This document shows, piece by piece, positions 26,580 through 34,983 of a stretch of 64,000 nt of DNA. Position 1 is the stretch's first letter, and every line of letters starts with the position of its first letter. The stretch covers positions 1 to 64,000 of the forward strand of contig NZ_JAAOXM010000006.1 of assembly GCF_011605345.1 (NCBI RefSeq), given 5' to 3'. The notes under the pieces are model-generated. The model saw only the letters and a program-made list of their open reading frames with translations, did not search any database and was not told the DNA's origin. The DNA is from Burkholderia sp. D-99. Lineage in GTDB: Bacteria > Pseudomonadota > Gammaproteobacteria > Burkholderiales > Burkholderiaceae. A program made the translations under genes and the position numbers.

Positions 26580-27788
26580 TCACGCCCTCAGCAACGGCAG
26601 CGTGTCGAAGCGCTGCTGCAGCACGCGTGTCGCATCGAGCCCCCACCACGGCCCGAGCACGGTCGCATAGAGTTGGCGGAAATCGACCGCGACCGGCAGG
26701 TTGCCGTTGCCGTCGAGCCGCCCGAGCGCCGGCGGCGCGCCGTACAGCCCGCCGGCCACGCGCCCGCCCATCACGAAATGCGGCGCCGCCGTGCCGTGGT
26801 CGGTGCCGTTGCTCTGGTTCTCCCGCACGCGCCGCCCGAATTCCGCATACGTCATCACGAGCGTCTGGTTCCAGCGCCCGAGTTCGATCAACGCGCCGCG
26901 CATCGCGCTCATCCCTTCCGCGAACTGCTTGAGCAGCGCGGCCTGCTGCCCTGGCTGGTTCTGGTGTGTGTCGAACCCGTTGAGCGTCAGGCGCAGCACC
27001 GCGACACCATCCTGCGCGCCGGGCCCGGACGCCTCGCACGCGGCCAGCACCTGCATCGCAGTCTTGACCGACGTGCCGAACGCACCGGCCGGAAAGGCCG
27101 TCCGGAATTCACGCATCCCGCCGCGCGGGCGCAGCCGGTCGGCCGCCTTCACGATATCGTTCTCGACGTCGATGATGTGTGCGAGCGCGGGGTTCTGTTC
27201 GCGTAGCGACGACGGCTCGGCGAGCCGGGCCGCACGGATGAACTGCGCGGGATTGACGAGCGCGATCGCGCGCGCGCCGTTCGCGAGTGGCCCCATCTCG
27301 GCGCTGCCGAGCACGACGCCGTCCGCCGCGAACCCGGGCGGCACCGGCGCCTGCGCGAACGTGCGCGTGAGCCAGCCTTCGTGCAGATACTGGTCCGAGC
27401 GCGACGCGGTATCCCAGATCTCGATCGAGCGGAAATGCGACAGGTTCGGCTGCGGATAGCCGACGCCCTGCACGACCGCGACCTGCCCGTCGCGCCACAG
27501 CGGCATCAGCGGCGCGAGCGACGGATGCAACCCCGTGTGCGCGTCGAGTTGCAGCACCTGCTCGCGCTTGATGCCGATGCTGCGCCGGAACTGGTAGTAC
27601 AGCGGGTCCGCATACGGCACCACCGTGTTGAGGCCGTCATTGCCGCCCTTCAGCTCGACGAGGATCAGCACGTTCGCATACCCGGCCGCCGGCTGCCGCC
27701 CGGTCGCGGCCATCGCAGGCGCCTGCCACATCGACACGCCGGCCGCGGCCGCAGCACCCGTCAGGGTCAGAAAATCACGTCGGTTCAT
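26580..27788 (-). CDS. DUF1501 family protein, Tat-exported
   Basis: A 402-residue protein of the DUF1501 family, related in fold to alkaline phosphatase/sulfatase-like proteins. The N-terminus MNRRDFLTLTGAAAAAGVS is a twin-arginine signal. Conserved DUF1501 stretches are NVLILVELKGGNDGLNTVVPYADPLYY, VGYPQPNLSHFRSIEIWDTA, TLNGFDTHQNQPGQQAALL and a C-terminal MTYAEFGRRVREN with NGTDHGTA. It follows the DUF1800 gene by 67 bp; the pair recurs in many bacteria and its function is not established. Confidence 0.9.
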   Translation of the reverse strand: MNRRDFLTLTGAAAAAGVSMWQAPAMAATGRQPAAGYANVLILVELKGGNDGLNTVVPYADPLYYQFRRSIGIKREQVLQLDAHTGLHPSLAPLMPLWRDGQVAVVQGVGYPQPNLSHFRSIEIWDTASRSDQYLHEGWLTRTFAQAPVPPGFAADGVVLGSAEMGPLANGARAIALVNPAQFIRAARLAEPSSLREQNPALAHIIDVENDIVKAADRLRPRGGMREFRTAFPAGAFGTSVKTAMQVLAACEASGPGAQDGVAVLRLTLNGFDTHQNQPGQQAALLKQFAEGMSAMRGALIELGRWNQTLVMTYAEFGRRVRENQSNGTDHGTAAPHFVMGGRVAGGLYGAPPALGRLDGNGNLPVAVDFRQLYATVLGPWWGLDATRVLQQRFDTLPLLRA

Positions 27789-27855
27789 CGCGCATCCTTT
27801 GGTTCGCCGCCCGGCACCTTTGCCGCACCGGCTCCCCGCTTCATCGTCGTTCGAA

Positions 27856-29364
27856 TCATTTCAGTTGATAGGCCGGATCCATCAGCAGCGCCTCGAGATA
27901 CGCGCTGCCGGTCGAATCCGTGTCGATCGCCGCGACCGGCGAAAGCTGCAGCACCGCGTGCTGCAACTGAAGCTCGGTCGACAAACCCGCGATCGCCTGC
28001 GGCCGCGCGCGATATTGCGCAAGCCAGCGTTCGAGGTCGAATCGCAGGCCGCCGCGCGCGGGCTTGGCAGGCGCCGTACGCATGCCGGCAGCGGACGCCG
28101 TATCGACCACCGGCATCGCGTGCGCGCGAACACTCTGCGGCGGCACCATCGCATGCGCCGGCGGGTGCATGCCGGCCGTCTCCGTCGCGCGGAACAGTTG
28201 CTCGACGAACTGCTTGCGCGCAAGCAGCGTGGTGCTGTTGATCCACAGCGCACCGCCCGGCCAGCCCTTCACGTTCGGCGGGTAGAACAGGTTCTGCCCG
28301 AGCGTGCGCACGGTGTTCGCGAGCATCTGCGGATCGCCGTACGACACGTCGAACAGCCGCACCGAGCCGACGACGAATTCCGCCGGCGACTTGACGAGCA
28401 CGCCACGATTGCGCGGATCCCAGAATGCGTCGGTCGACCACAGCGCGGCGAGCGCCGCGCGAATGTCGTAGCCGGTCGAGCGAAACCGCTCGGCCACCGC
28501 ATCGAGCGCGCCCGGATCGGGCGTATCCGACACGAACTCACGCCACAGCTTGCCGGCGATGAAGCGCGCGGTGCCGGGCCGCTTCAGCAGGATGTCGAGA
28601 AAGCCGTCGCCGTCGAACGGCCCCGTTTCGCCGAGGATCGTCTTGTCGCCCGCATCGTGCAATTCCGGCCGCACCTCGAAGCGCAGCGTATCGGGATCGA
28701 CCGTCCAGCCCGTCATCGCGCGCGCGGCTTCGGTCACGTCGTATTGGGTGTAATGCCCTTCGCCGAGCGTGAACAGCTCCATCACCTCGCGCGCGAAGTT
28801 CTCGTTCGGGCGGCCCTTGCGATTGCTCGCGCCGTCGAGATACTGAAGCATCGCCGGATCCTTCGCGACCGCGTGCAGCAGCACGCCGAAGTTGCCGAGC
28901 GCCTCGCGGCGAAACAGCGCGTTCTGCTCAGCCATCGTCTGCGGATAAGGCACCTTGTCCTGCCCCGATGTGAAGTGTCCGTGCCAGAACAGCGTCATGC
29001 GCTCGGTCAGCGGCGACGGCGTGACGATCATCTCGTTGACCCAGGCCGCGCGCAGCGCATCGTAGCGGACATTGCGTTCGCGCTGCTCGTCGCGTCGCAT
29101 GTCGGGGGTCAGCGCCTGGCGTTGCGCGCGCGTCGGCGGCAGCTCGGCGATCCAGTCGGGCCACGTCGTGACGGGGTCGCGGCGAACGCTGCCGAGCGTG
29201 TCGGCCACGACCTGCGCGCGTGTCATGCCGACGATGCGCGCAACATCGGCGGGCGCGGGAGAAAACCCGGTACGGCTCAGGAAAAACAGCGCATCGTCGG
29301 CGTCGAGCGGCGACTGCATAGCGGGCGACGGCGCCGGTACGGCAACGTTCGCTTTCATCGTCAT
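27856..29364 (-). CDS. DUF1800 family protein
   Basis: A 502-residue DUF1800 protein. Family hallmarks: FFLSRTGFSPAPADVARI near the N-terminus, TERMTLFWHGHFTSG, RKGRPNENFAREVMELFTLGEGHYTQYDVTEAARAMTGW, and the C-terminal NVKGWPGGALWINS. It has no clear signal peptide. It precedes the Tat-exported DUF1501 gene in an apparent operon and may be carried out with it as a partner. The biochemical role is unknown; association with extracellular polymer or surface processes in other bacteria is inference only. Confidence 0.9.
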   Translation of the reverse strand: MTMKANVAVPAPSPAMQSPLDADDALFFLSRTGFSPAPADVARIVGMTRAQVVADTLGSVRRDPVTTWPDWIAELPPTRAQRQALTPDMRRDEQRERNVRYDALRAAWVNEMIVTPSPLTERMTLFWHGHFTSGQDKVPYPQTMAEQNALFRREALGNFGVLLHAVAKDPAMLQYLDGASNRKGRPNENFAREVMELFTLGEGHYTQYDVTEAARAMTGWTVDPDTLRFEVRPELHDAGDKTILGETGPFDGDGFLDILLKRPGTARFIAGKLWREFVSDTPDPGALDAVAERFRSTGYDIRAALAALWSTDAFWDPRNRGVLVKSPAEFVVGSVRLFDVSYGDPQMLANTVRTLGQNLFYPPNVKGWPGGALWINSTTLLARKQFVEQLFRATETAGMHPPAHAMVPPQSVRAHAMPVVDTASAAGMRTAPAKPARGGLRFDLERWLAQYRARPQAIAGLSTELQLQHAVLQLSPVAAIDTDSTGSAYLEALLMDPAYQLK

Positions 29365-29499
29365 GGACTCCCGGAACGCACCAGCGGTGCGGATGCCGGT
29401 ACAACGGCAATCGGCAGGGGAAAGTTGACGGAAAAATTGCTACGAATCTTTTCCGCGCGGTGTATCGCGGCGATAGCCCGCGGGGCGAAAGACGGCGCG

Positions 29500-29778
29500 T
29501 CAGCGCTTGTACAGCTCGCGAACGGCGTCTTCGATGTGCTGGCGCAAAAGGTGGCGTTCCTCGGGCGTCATGTGCCCGTCGCGGCGGCGCTGCTCGAAAT
29601 CGGGAGGCACGGCAGAACGGACCGCCATCTCGGAGGCACGATCGGGCTGCGGCGCTTTGGCGCGCGGCAGCTTGCGCGACGATGCGCCCTGCTCGGGGCG
29701 CTGCGCATACGCGAAGTTCGACGCATACGGACCGGCGAGCGCGATCGTCAGCATCAGTGCAATCCGGGCAGATCGCAT
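29500..29778 (-). CDS. Small exported basic protein, unknown
   Basis: A 92-residue protein with signal peptide MRSARIALMLTIALAGPYASNFAYA and a mature, strongly charged helical region (PDFEQRRRDGHMTPEERHLLRQHIEDAVRELYKR). The ATG at 29778 has GAGG about 10 nt upstream; a longer frame to 29874 lacks one. It lies 135 bp upstream of the DUF1800/DUF1501 pair on the same strand and opposite in direction to ompR. I do not recognise a family. Confidence 0.65.
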   Translation of the reverse strand: MRSARIALMLTIALAGPYASNFAYAQRPEQGASSRKLPRAKAPQPDRASEMAVRSAVPPDFEQRRRDGHMTPEERHLLRQHIEDAVRELYKR

Positions 29779-29976
29779 GACCGTCCTCGCTTCTTTGGTC
29801 GATTTGTTCCCTTCGTCACGCGGCAACCGGTTACCTCTGGTACTTGAAAAACCCTGCGGAATTCGGGTGTGCAAAGATGAAAGATGGAGTGCAGGGGAGT
29901 ATCTACCGAATTTCGGCTTCGAGTAAAGGAATCTCTATAGCCTGCCTTTACTCCGCGCGACACTACGGGTAAATTT

Positions 29977-29992
29977 TGTAACCGACTGTAAC
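29977..29992 (+). promoter_or_regulatory. Tandem OmpR-type half sites upstream of ompR
   Basis: TGTAAC-CGAC-TGTAAC: two identical half sites in direct repeat, 10 bp apart, in an AT-rich stretch, ending 44 bp before the ompR ATG at 30037. Tandem direct half sites spaced one helical turn apart are how OmpR dimers bind DNA. Autoregulation is the likely reading. Confidence 0.6.
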
Positions 29993-30036
29993 GCACGAAA
30001 ATACGCGGCCGTGCGTCAATTCCCATTCGCGATAAG

Positions 30037-30771
30037 ATGCCGATCATGGAAACGAAAAACCCCTCCAAGATTCTCGTCGTCGACGACGACCCGCGCTTGC
30101 GCGATCTGCTGCGCCGCTATCTCGGCGAGCAGGGTTTCAATGTCTACGTCGCGGAAAACGCGACCGCAATGAACAAGCTCTGGGTTCGCGAGCGTTTCGA
30201 CCTGCTCGTGCTCGACCTGATGCTCCCGGGCGAAGACGGCCTGTCGATCTGCCGCCGCCTGCGCGGCAGCAACGACCGCACACCGATCATCATGCTCACC
30301 GCGAAGGGCGAGGATGTGGATCGCATCGTCGGCCTCGAGATGGGCGCCGACGATTACCTGCCGAAGCCGTTCAACCCGCGCGAACTCGTTGCGCGCATTC
30401 ATGCGGTGCTGCGCCGCCAGGCGCCGGCCGAACTGCCGGGCGCGCCGTCGGAAACCACCGAGGTGTTCGAGTTCGGCGAGTTCTCGCTGAACCTCGCGAC
30501 GCGCACGCTGACGAAGTCCGGCCAGGAAATTCCGCTGACGACCGGCGAATTCTCGGTGCTGAAGGTGTTCGCGCGTCACCCGCGCCAGCCGCTGTCGCGC
30601 GAGAAGCTGATGGAACTCGCGCGCGGCCGCGAATACGAAGTATTCGACCGTAGCCTCGACGTGCAGATTTCGCGCCTGCGCAAGCTGATCGAACCGGATC
30701 CGGGCAGCCCGCGTTTCATCCAGACCGTCTGGGGCCTCGGCTACGTGTTCATCCCGGACGGCGCCGCCTGA
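30037..30771 (+). CDS. ompR: OmpR-type response regulator
   Basis: A 244-residue regulator. Receiver domain (about residues 10-125) with acidic pocket Asp16-Asp17, phospho-acceptor Asp60 in LLVLDLMLPGEDG, conserved Thr in IIMLTAKGED and Lys in YLPKPFNPREL; then a winged-helix DNA-binding domain (about 145-240) with SREKLMELARGREYEVFDRSLDVQISRLRKLIE. OmpR responds to osmolarity and envelope signals and controls porins in enterics. The first ATG at 30037 is used; an ATG three codons later (30046) is equally possible. envZ follows after 40 bp. Confidence 0.96.
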   Translation: MPIMETKNPSKILVVDDDPRLRDLLRRYLGEQGFNVYVAENATAMNKLWVRERFDLLVLDLMLPGEDGLSICRRLRGSNDRTPIIMLTAKGEDVDRIVGLEMGADDYLPKPFNPRELVARIHAVLRRQAPAELPGAPSETTEVFEFGEFSLNLATRTLTKSGQEIPLTTGEFSVLKVFARHPRQPLSREKLMELARGREYEVFDRSLDVQISRLRKLIEPDPGSPRFIQTVWGLGYVFIPDGAA

Positions 30772-30811
30772 TCTTTTTCCTTTCCGGTTTCGCCCGCCCA
30801 CGGCCCGTCCC

Positions 30812-32173
30812 ATGCGTATTGACCGGCGCCTCCTGCAGCTCGCGTTCGGCGGGCTGTTCTGGCGCACCTTCCTGCTGATCGCGCTGCTGATCTCGGTCAG
30901 TCTCGCCGCGTGGTTCCAGAGCTTTCGCGTGATCGAGCGCGAGCCGCGTGCGCAGCGCGTCGCGCTGCAGCTCGTCGCGATCGTGAAGCTCACGCGCACC
31001 GCCCTGCTCTATTCCGATCCCGATCTGCGGCGTGCGCTGCTGCAGGATCTCGAGAGCAACGAGGGCGTGCGCGTTTACCCGCGCGAGAAGACCGACAAGT
31101 TCAAGCTGCAGCCCGACGAATCGCTGAACCGCCTGATCGAACACGACATCCGCAGCCGCCTTGGCGACGATACCGTGATCGCACAGTCGGTCAACGACAT
31201 TCCCGGCGTGTGGATCAGCTTCAAGATCGACGACGACGATTACTGGGTCGCGCTCGACCGCGACCAGCTCGACAACGTCACGGGCCTGCAGTGGGCCGGC
31301 TGGGGGCTATTCGCGCTCGCGTTGTCGCTGTTCGGCTCCGCGTTCATCACCAGCCTCGTGAACCGGCCGTTCTCGCGGCTCGCGCTGGTCGCACGCCAGG
31401 TCGGTTCGGGCCAGGCGCCCGACCCGCTGCCCGAGCGCGGGATGGGCGTCGCGGCCGACACCAACCGCAGCTTCAACCAGATGGTGCGCGACCTCGAGCA
31501 GCTCGAGGCCGATCGCGCGCTGATGCTCGCGGGCATCTCGCACGACCTGCGCACGCCGCTCGCGCGGCTGCGCCTCGAAACCGAGATGAGTCCGTCCGAC
31601 CAGGCGACCAAGGACGCGATGGTCGACGACATCGAGCAGATGGACCGCATCATCGCGGCCTTCATCGACTACGCGCGCCCGTCGCAACGCAAACCGGAAC
31701 CCGTCGACCTGTCGTCGATCGCGCACGAAGTCGCCGCGCGCGTGTCGGGCGAAGATGGCGTCGAGATTCGCACGCGGCTCGCGCCGAGCGCGGTGATCGA
31801 AGCCGACGAAACCGACATGCGCCGCGTGATCGGCAACCTCGTCGAGAACGCGCGCAAGTATGGCCAGAGCAAGCAGGACGGCGTGTCGCGCATCACGCTC
31901 GAGACGCGCGTGACGCACGCGCGCGTCGAGCTGTCGGTCAGCGACGAAGGCCCCGGCATCCCCGAGGATCAACTGCCGCTCGTGATGCGGCCGTTCTACC
32001 GCGTCGACACCGCCCGCACCAAGGCGGACGGCACCGGCCTCGGGATGGCGATCGTGCTGCGCCTCGTCGGCCGCTATCGCGGTGCACTGCGCCTGCGCAA
32101 CCGCAGCCCGGAAGCGGGCCTCGAAGTCACGCTCGAATTCCCCGGCGCCGGCAAGGCACGTGCGACCGCGTGA
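30812..32173 (+). CDS. envZ: EnvZ-type sensor histidine kinase
   Basis: A 453-residue inner membrane sensor kinase. A first membrane helix (about residues 15-35), a periplasmic domain of about 120 residues, a second helix near 150-170, then HAMP, the dimerisation helix with His244 in AGISHDLRTPLARLR, and the ATPase domain with N box VIGNLVENARKYG, G1 DEGPGIPEDQ and G2 GTGLGMAIV. It should phosphorylate the OmpR encoded just upstream. The length and domain order are those of EnvZ. Confidence 0.96.
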   Translation: MRIDRRLLQLAFGGLFWRTFLLIALLISVSLAAWFQSFRVIEREPRAQRVALQLVAIVKLTRTALLYSDPDLRRALLQDLESNEGVRVYPREKTDKFKLQPDESLNRLIEHDIRSRLGDDTVIAQSVNDIPGVWISFKIDDDDYWVALDRDQLDNVTGLQWAGWGLFALALSLFGSAFITSLVNRPFSRLALVARQVGSGQAPDPLPERGMGVAADTNRSFNQMVRDLEQLEADRALMLAGISHDLRTPLARLRLETEMSPSDQATKDAMVDDIEQMDRIIAAFIDYARPSQRKPEPVDLSSIAHEVAARVSGEDGVEIRTRLAPSAVIEADETDMRRVIGNLVENARKYGQSKQDGVSRITLETRVTHARVELSVSDEGPGIPEDQLPLVMRPFYRVDTARTKADGTGLGMAIVLRLVGRYRGALRLRNRSPEAGLEVTLEFPGAGKARATA

Positions 32174-32203
32174 CGCGCTCGCGCACGCTTGCCGCCCTAC
32201 ACA

Positions 32204-32280
32204 CTATCGATCCGGTTGAAAAAAACTATGAAGATCGTTAGTCAAAATCTATTGAAGTGTTTTATTAATAGTGCTACAGT
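32204..32280 (+). promoter_or_regulatory. ahpC promoter with possible OxyR half sites
   Basis: A sigma-70-like promoter TTGAAG (32252-32257), 17-bp spacer, TACAGT (32275-32280) lies 83 bp before the ahpC ATG in unusually AT-rich sequence. Just upstream, CTAT occurs at 32204, 32226 and 32249, spacings of 22 and 23 bp, close to the 22-bp period of OxyR motifs (ATAG-N7-CTAT units). The ATAG halves are only partly matched (for example TTAG at 32238), so OxyR binding is a suggestion. Confidence 0.45.
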
Positions 32281-32362
32281 CCTGCCCATGCTGTCACACC
32301 ATCGTTGCAGCACCGAGGTAGCTTGACTCAGTCTTCTTCCCAACTCATACAGGAGTATCCGC

Positions 32363-32911
32363 ATGAAAACCGTGGGCGATAAACTCGAAGCTTTCACCGT
32401 CGTGGCCGCGAAGCCGGGCTTCAACCATCACGAAGAAAACGGCCAGTCGGCATTCGAGACCGTCACCGAAGCGTCGTTCCCGGGCAAGTGGAAGATCATC
32501 TACTTCTACCCGAAGGATTTCACGTTCGTGTGCCCGACGGAAATCGTCGAATTCGCAAAGCTCACGAAGCAGTTCGAAGAGCGCGATGCCATCCTGCTGG
32601 GCGGCAGCTCGGACAACGAATTCGTCAAGCTCGCATGGCGCCGTGAGCACAAGGACCTCGACAAGCTGAACCACTACGCGTTCGGCGACGTCAAGGGCGA
32701 GCTGATCGACCAGCTCGGCGTGCGCGACAAGGAAGCCGGCGTGGCCCTGCGTGCAACGTTCATCGTCGATCCGGACAACACGATCCAGCACGTTTCGGTG
32801 AACAACCTGAACGTCGGCCGTAGCCCGGCAGAAGTCCTGCGGATTCTGGACGGCCTGCAAACGGACGAACTGTGCCCGTGCAACCGTGCAGTCGGCGGCG
32901 CAACGCTGTAA
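32363..32911 (+). CDS. ahpC: Alkyl hydroperoxide reductase, peroxiredoxin AhpC
   Basis: A 182-residue peroxiredoxin that reduces organic hydroperoxides and peroxynitrite. The peroxidatic Cys57 is in DFTFVCPTEIVEFAK. Two more cysteines near the C-terminus (171 and 173 in LCPCN) match the three-cysteine AhpC of mycobacteria, which is reduced by AhpD rather than AhpF. A good ribosome binding site AGGAG precedes the ATG. ahpD follows after 76 bp, behind a terminator-like hairpin. Confidence 0.95.
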   Translation: MKTVGDKLEAFTVVAAKPGFNHHEENGQSAFETVTEASFPGKWKIIYFYPKDFTFVCPTEIVEFAKLTKQFEERDAILLGGSSDNEFVKLAWRREHKDLDKLNHYAFGDVKGELIDQLGVRDKEAGVALRATFIVDPDNTIQHVSVNNLNVGRSPAEVLRILDGLQTDELCPCNRAVGGATL

Positions 32912-32926
32912 GCGCATCGATGCACG

Positions 32927-32962
32927 AAGCCCGCGGCGCACGTCCGGCCTGCGGGCTTTTTT
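32927..32962 (+). terminator. Terminator between ahpC and ahpD
   Basis: Stem AAGCCCGC (32927-32934) / GCGGGCTT (32951-32958) followed by a run of T to 32962. It lies between the two co-oriented genes and would make ahpD expression lower than ahpC. Confidence 0.85.
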
Positions 32963-32987
32963 AACGGCCAACCCATAGGAGATATCA

Positions 32988-33515
32988 ATGGAATTCATCG
33001 ACTCGATTAAGGCGCGTATCCCCGACTACGCGAAGGACATTCGCCTGAACCTCGACGGCACGATCTCGCGCTCGTCGCTCGAAGGCACCGACGCGGTCGG
33101 CGTCGCGCTGGCGGCGGCGATCGCGGCAAAGAGCACGGTGCTCATCAAGACGATCCGCGAAGCCGGCGTGCTGTCGCCCGAAGAGACGAACGCCGTGCTG
33201 ACGGCGGCCGCGCTGATGGGGATGAACAACACCTGGTATCCGTATGTCGAGATGGCCGACGACGCCGACCTGAAGACGCAGCGCGCCGAGCTGCGGATGG
33301 GTGCGTATGCCACGCACGGTGGCGTCGACAAGCGCAAGTTCGAGATGTACGCGCTCGCCGCGTCGATCGTCGGCAAGTGCCACTTCTGCGTGAAGTCGCA
33401 CTATGCGCTGCTGAAGAACGAACAAGGGATGACCGTCACGCAGCTGCGCGACGTCGGCCGCATCGCATCGGTGATCAACGCCGCCGCGCAAGTCATCGCC
33501 GCAGAAGGCGAATAA
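32988..33515 (+). CDS. ahpD: Alkylhydroperoxidase AhpD
   Basis: A 175-residue protein of the AhpD/carboxymuconolactone decarboxylase fold. The redox pair Cys131/Cys134 sits in KCHFCVKSHYALL, the proton-relay histidine close behind it. In mycobacteria AhpD carries electrons from lipoylated dihydrolipoamide succinyltransferase to AhpC, and the pairing with a three-cysteine AhpC here supports the same role. It has its own strong ribosome binding site (AGGAG). Confidence 0.95.
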   Translation: MEFIDSIKARIPDYAKDIRLNLDGTISRSSLEGTDAVGVALAAAIAAKSTVLIKTIREAGVLSPEETNAVLTAAALMGMNNTWYPYVEMADDADLKTQRAELRMGAYATHGGVDKRKFEMYALAASIVGKCHFCVKSHYALLKNEQGMTVTQLRDVGRIASVINAAAQVIAAEGE

Positions 33516-33571
33516 GCGGTTGCGCCACGCGCGCCGGCAGCGATGCCGGCAGCGACGCCCGCTTCAAACGA

Positions 33572-33599
33572 AAATGCCACGCTGATGCGTGGCATTTTT
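33572..33599. terminator. Terminator between convergent ahpD and ispF
   Basis: A perfect 11-bp stem AAATGCCACGC (33572-33582) / GCGTGGCATTT (33587-33597), loop TGAT, with T after and A before, so it can act in both directions. Confidence 0.9.
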
Positions 33600-33651
33600 C
33601 ATTTCCGCGGGACGGCGTGCGGCTCGAACCTCGCGCCGCCACGAGCAACCA

Positions 33652-34137
33652 TCAGCCGCCCTGCTTCACCAGCAACGCGGCGGCCTGCGCCTCGATGCCT
33701 TCGCCGCGGCCGAGATAGCCGAGCTTCTCGTTGGTCTTCGCCTTCACGTTCACGCGATCGAGCGGCAGCCCGAGATCGGCCGCGATGTTCGCGCGCATCC
33801 CGTCGATATGCGGTGCCAGCTTCGGCGCCTGGGCGATCACGGTGCTGTCGACGTTCTGGATCGTGAAGCCGGCCGCCTTGATACGTGCAACGCACTCGCG
33901 CAGCAGCACGCGGCTGTCGGCGCCCTTGAATGCCGCGTCCGTGTCGGAGAAATGGCGGCCGATGTCGCCGAGCGCCGCCGCGCCGAACAGCGCGTCGGTA
34001 ATCGCGTGCAGGAGCACGTCCGCGTCCGAGTGGCCGAGCAGGCCGCGTTCGTACGGAATCGTCACGCCGCCGATGATGAGGGGGCGCCCCTCGACGAGCT
34101 GGTGCACGTCGTAGCCTTGTCCGATTCTGAAATCCAT
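33652..34137 (-). CDS. ispF: 2-C-methyl-D-erythritol 2,4-cyclodiphosphate synthase
   Basis: A 161-residue enzyme of the MEP isoprenoid pathway, fifth step. Zinc-binding residues are in GQGYDVHQL (Asp8, His10) and [14 protein letters not shown] (His), and the conserved [17 protein letters not shown] tail is present. It follows ispD by 28 bp on the same strand, forming a two-gene operon with the third-step enzyme. Confidence 0.97.
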   Translation of the reverse strand: MDFRIGQGYDVHQLVEGRPLIIGGVTIPYERGLLGHSDADVLLHAITDALFGAAALGDIGRHFSDTDAAFKGADSRVLLRECVARIKAAGFTIQNVDSTVIAQAPKLAPHIDGMRANIAADLGLPLDRVNVKAKTNEKLGYLGRGEGIEAQAAALLVKQGG

Positions 34138-34165
34138 GCGTGTTCCGATTGAGAGGGGGTGAAAG

Positions 34166-34876
34166 TCAGGAAGCGTTCGCGGGACGCGCGAGGATCGCTT
34201 CCGCGAGCGCGAAATCTTCCGGGTACGTGACCTTGAAATTGCGCAGGCTGCCCTGCACGACGCGCGGCGTATGGCCGGCCCATTCGATCGCGCTCGCTTC
34301 GTCGGTCAGGTCGTGCCCTTCGCGCTGCGCGCGCAGGATCGCCTCGCGCAGCATGCCGATGCGGAACATCTGCGGCGTCTGCGCCTGCCACAGCGCGTCG
34401 CGCGACTCGGTGCGAGCGATCGCGTCGCCGCCGGCCGGCACGCGCTTCAACGTATCGGCGACCGGCAGCGCGACGATGCCGCCGACCGGATCGTCCTTCA
34501 GCGTCGCGACGAGCGTGCGAATCAGCTCCGGCGTGATGCCCGGGCGCGCGGCGTCGTGCACCAGCACCCAGTCGTGGTCGGTCGCGCCGAATTCGGCCAG
34601 CTCGAGCAGCCCGTTCAGCACCGACGCCTGGCGCGAGCCGCCGCCGCAGCGGCGCACGGCGAAGCGCAGGCCCGCGAAGCGGCGCGCGTCGAAATGGGAA
34701 TCGTCGGGCGCGACGACGACGAGCGTCTGCGCGAATTCGCTGCACGCGTCGAACGCAGCGAGCGTGTAGTGCAGCAGCGCGCGGCCGGCCAGCGTGCGGT
34801 ATTGCTTCGGCACGGCCGAGCCGGAACGGCTGCCCGTGCCGGCACAGGGAATCAGGGCGAAAAGTCGGGGAGTCAC
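34166..34876 (-). CDS. ispD: 2-C-methyl-D-erythritol 4-phosphate cytidylyltransferase
   Basis: A 236-residue MEP-pathway enzyme that makes CDP-methylerythritol from CTP. Nucleotide-binding motif [24 protein letters not shown] carries the catalytic Arg and Lys; [16 protein letters not shown] and the C-terminal [14 protein letters not shown] are family signatures. It starts 107 bp from the divergent mfd ATG. Confidence 0.97.
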   Translation of the reverse strand: MTPRLFALIPCAGTGSRSGSAVPKQYRTLAGRALLHYTLAAFDACSEFAQTLVVVAPDDSHFDARRFAGLRFAVRRCGGGSRQASVLNGLLELAEFGATDHDWVLVHDAARPGITPELIRTLVATLKDDPVGGIVALPVADTLKRVPAGGDAIARTESRDALWQAQTPQMFRIGMLREAILRAQREGHDLTDEASAIEWAGHTPRVVQGSLRNFKVTYPEDFALAEAILARPANAS

Positions 34877-34983
34877 GAAAGGAAACGCCGGAAAGATGAA
34901 ATCGAGAAGCGGATTTTATAATAGGTCTTTCGTCTCGACCCGCGCACCGCGATGCGCCCGTGCACGCCACCCCTGTCGTCCCT

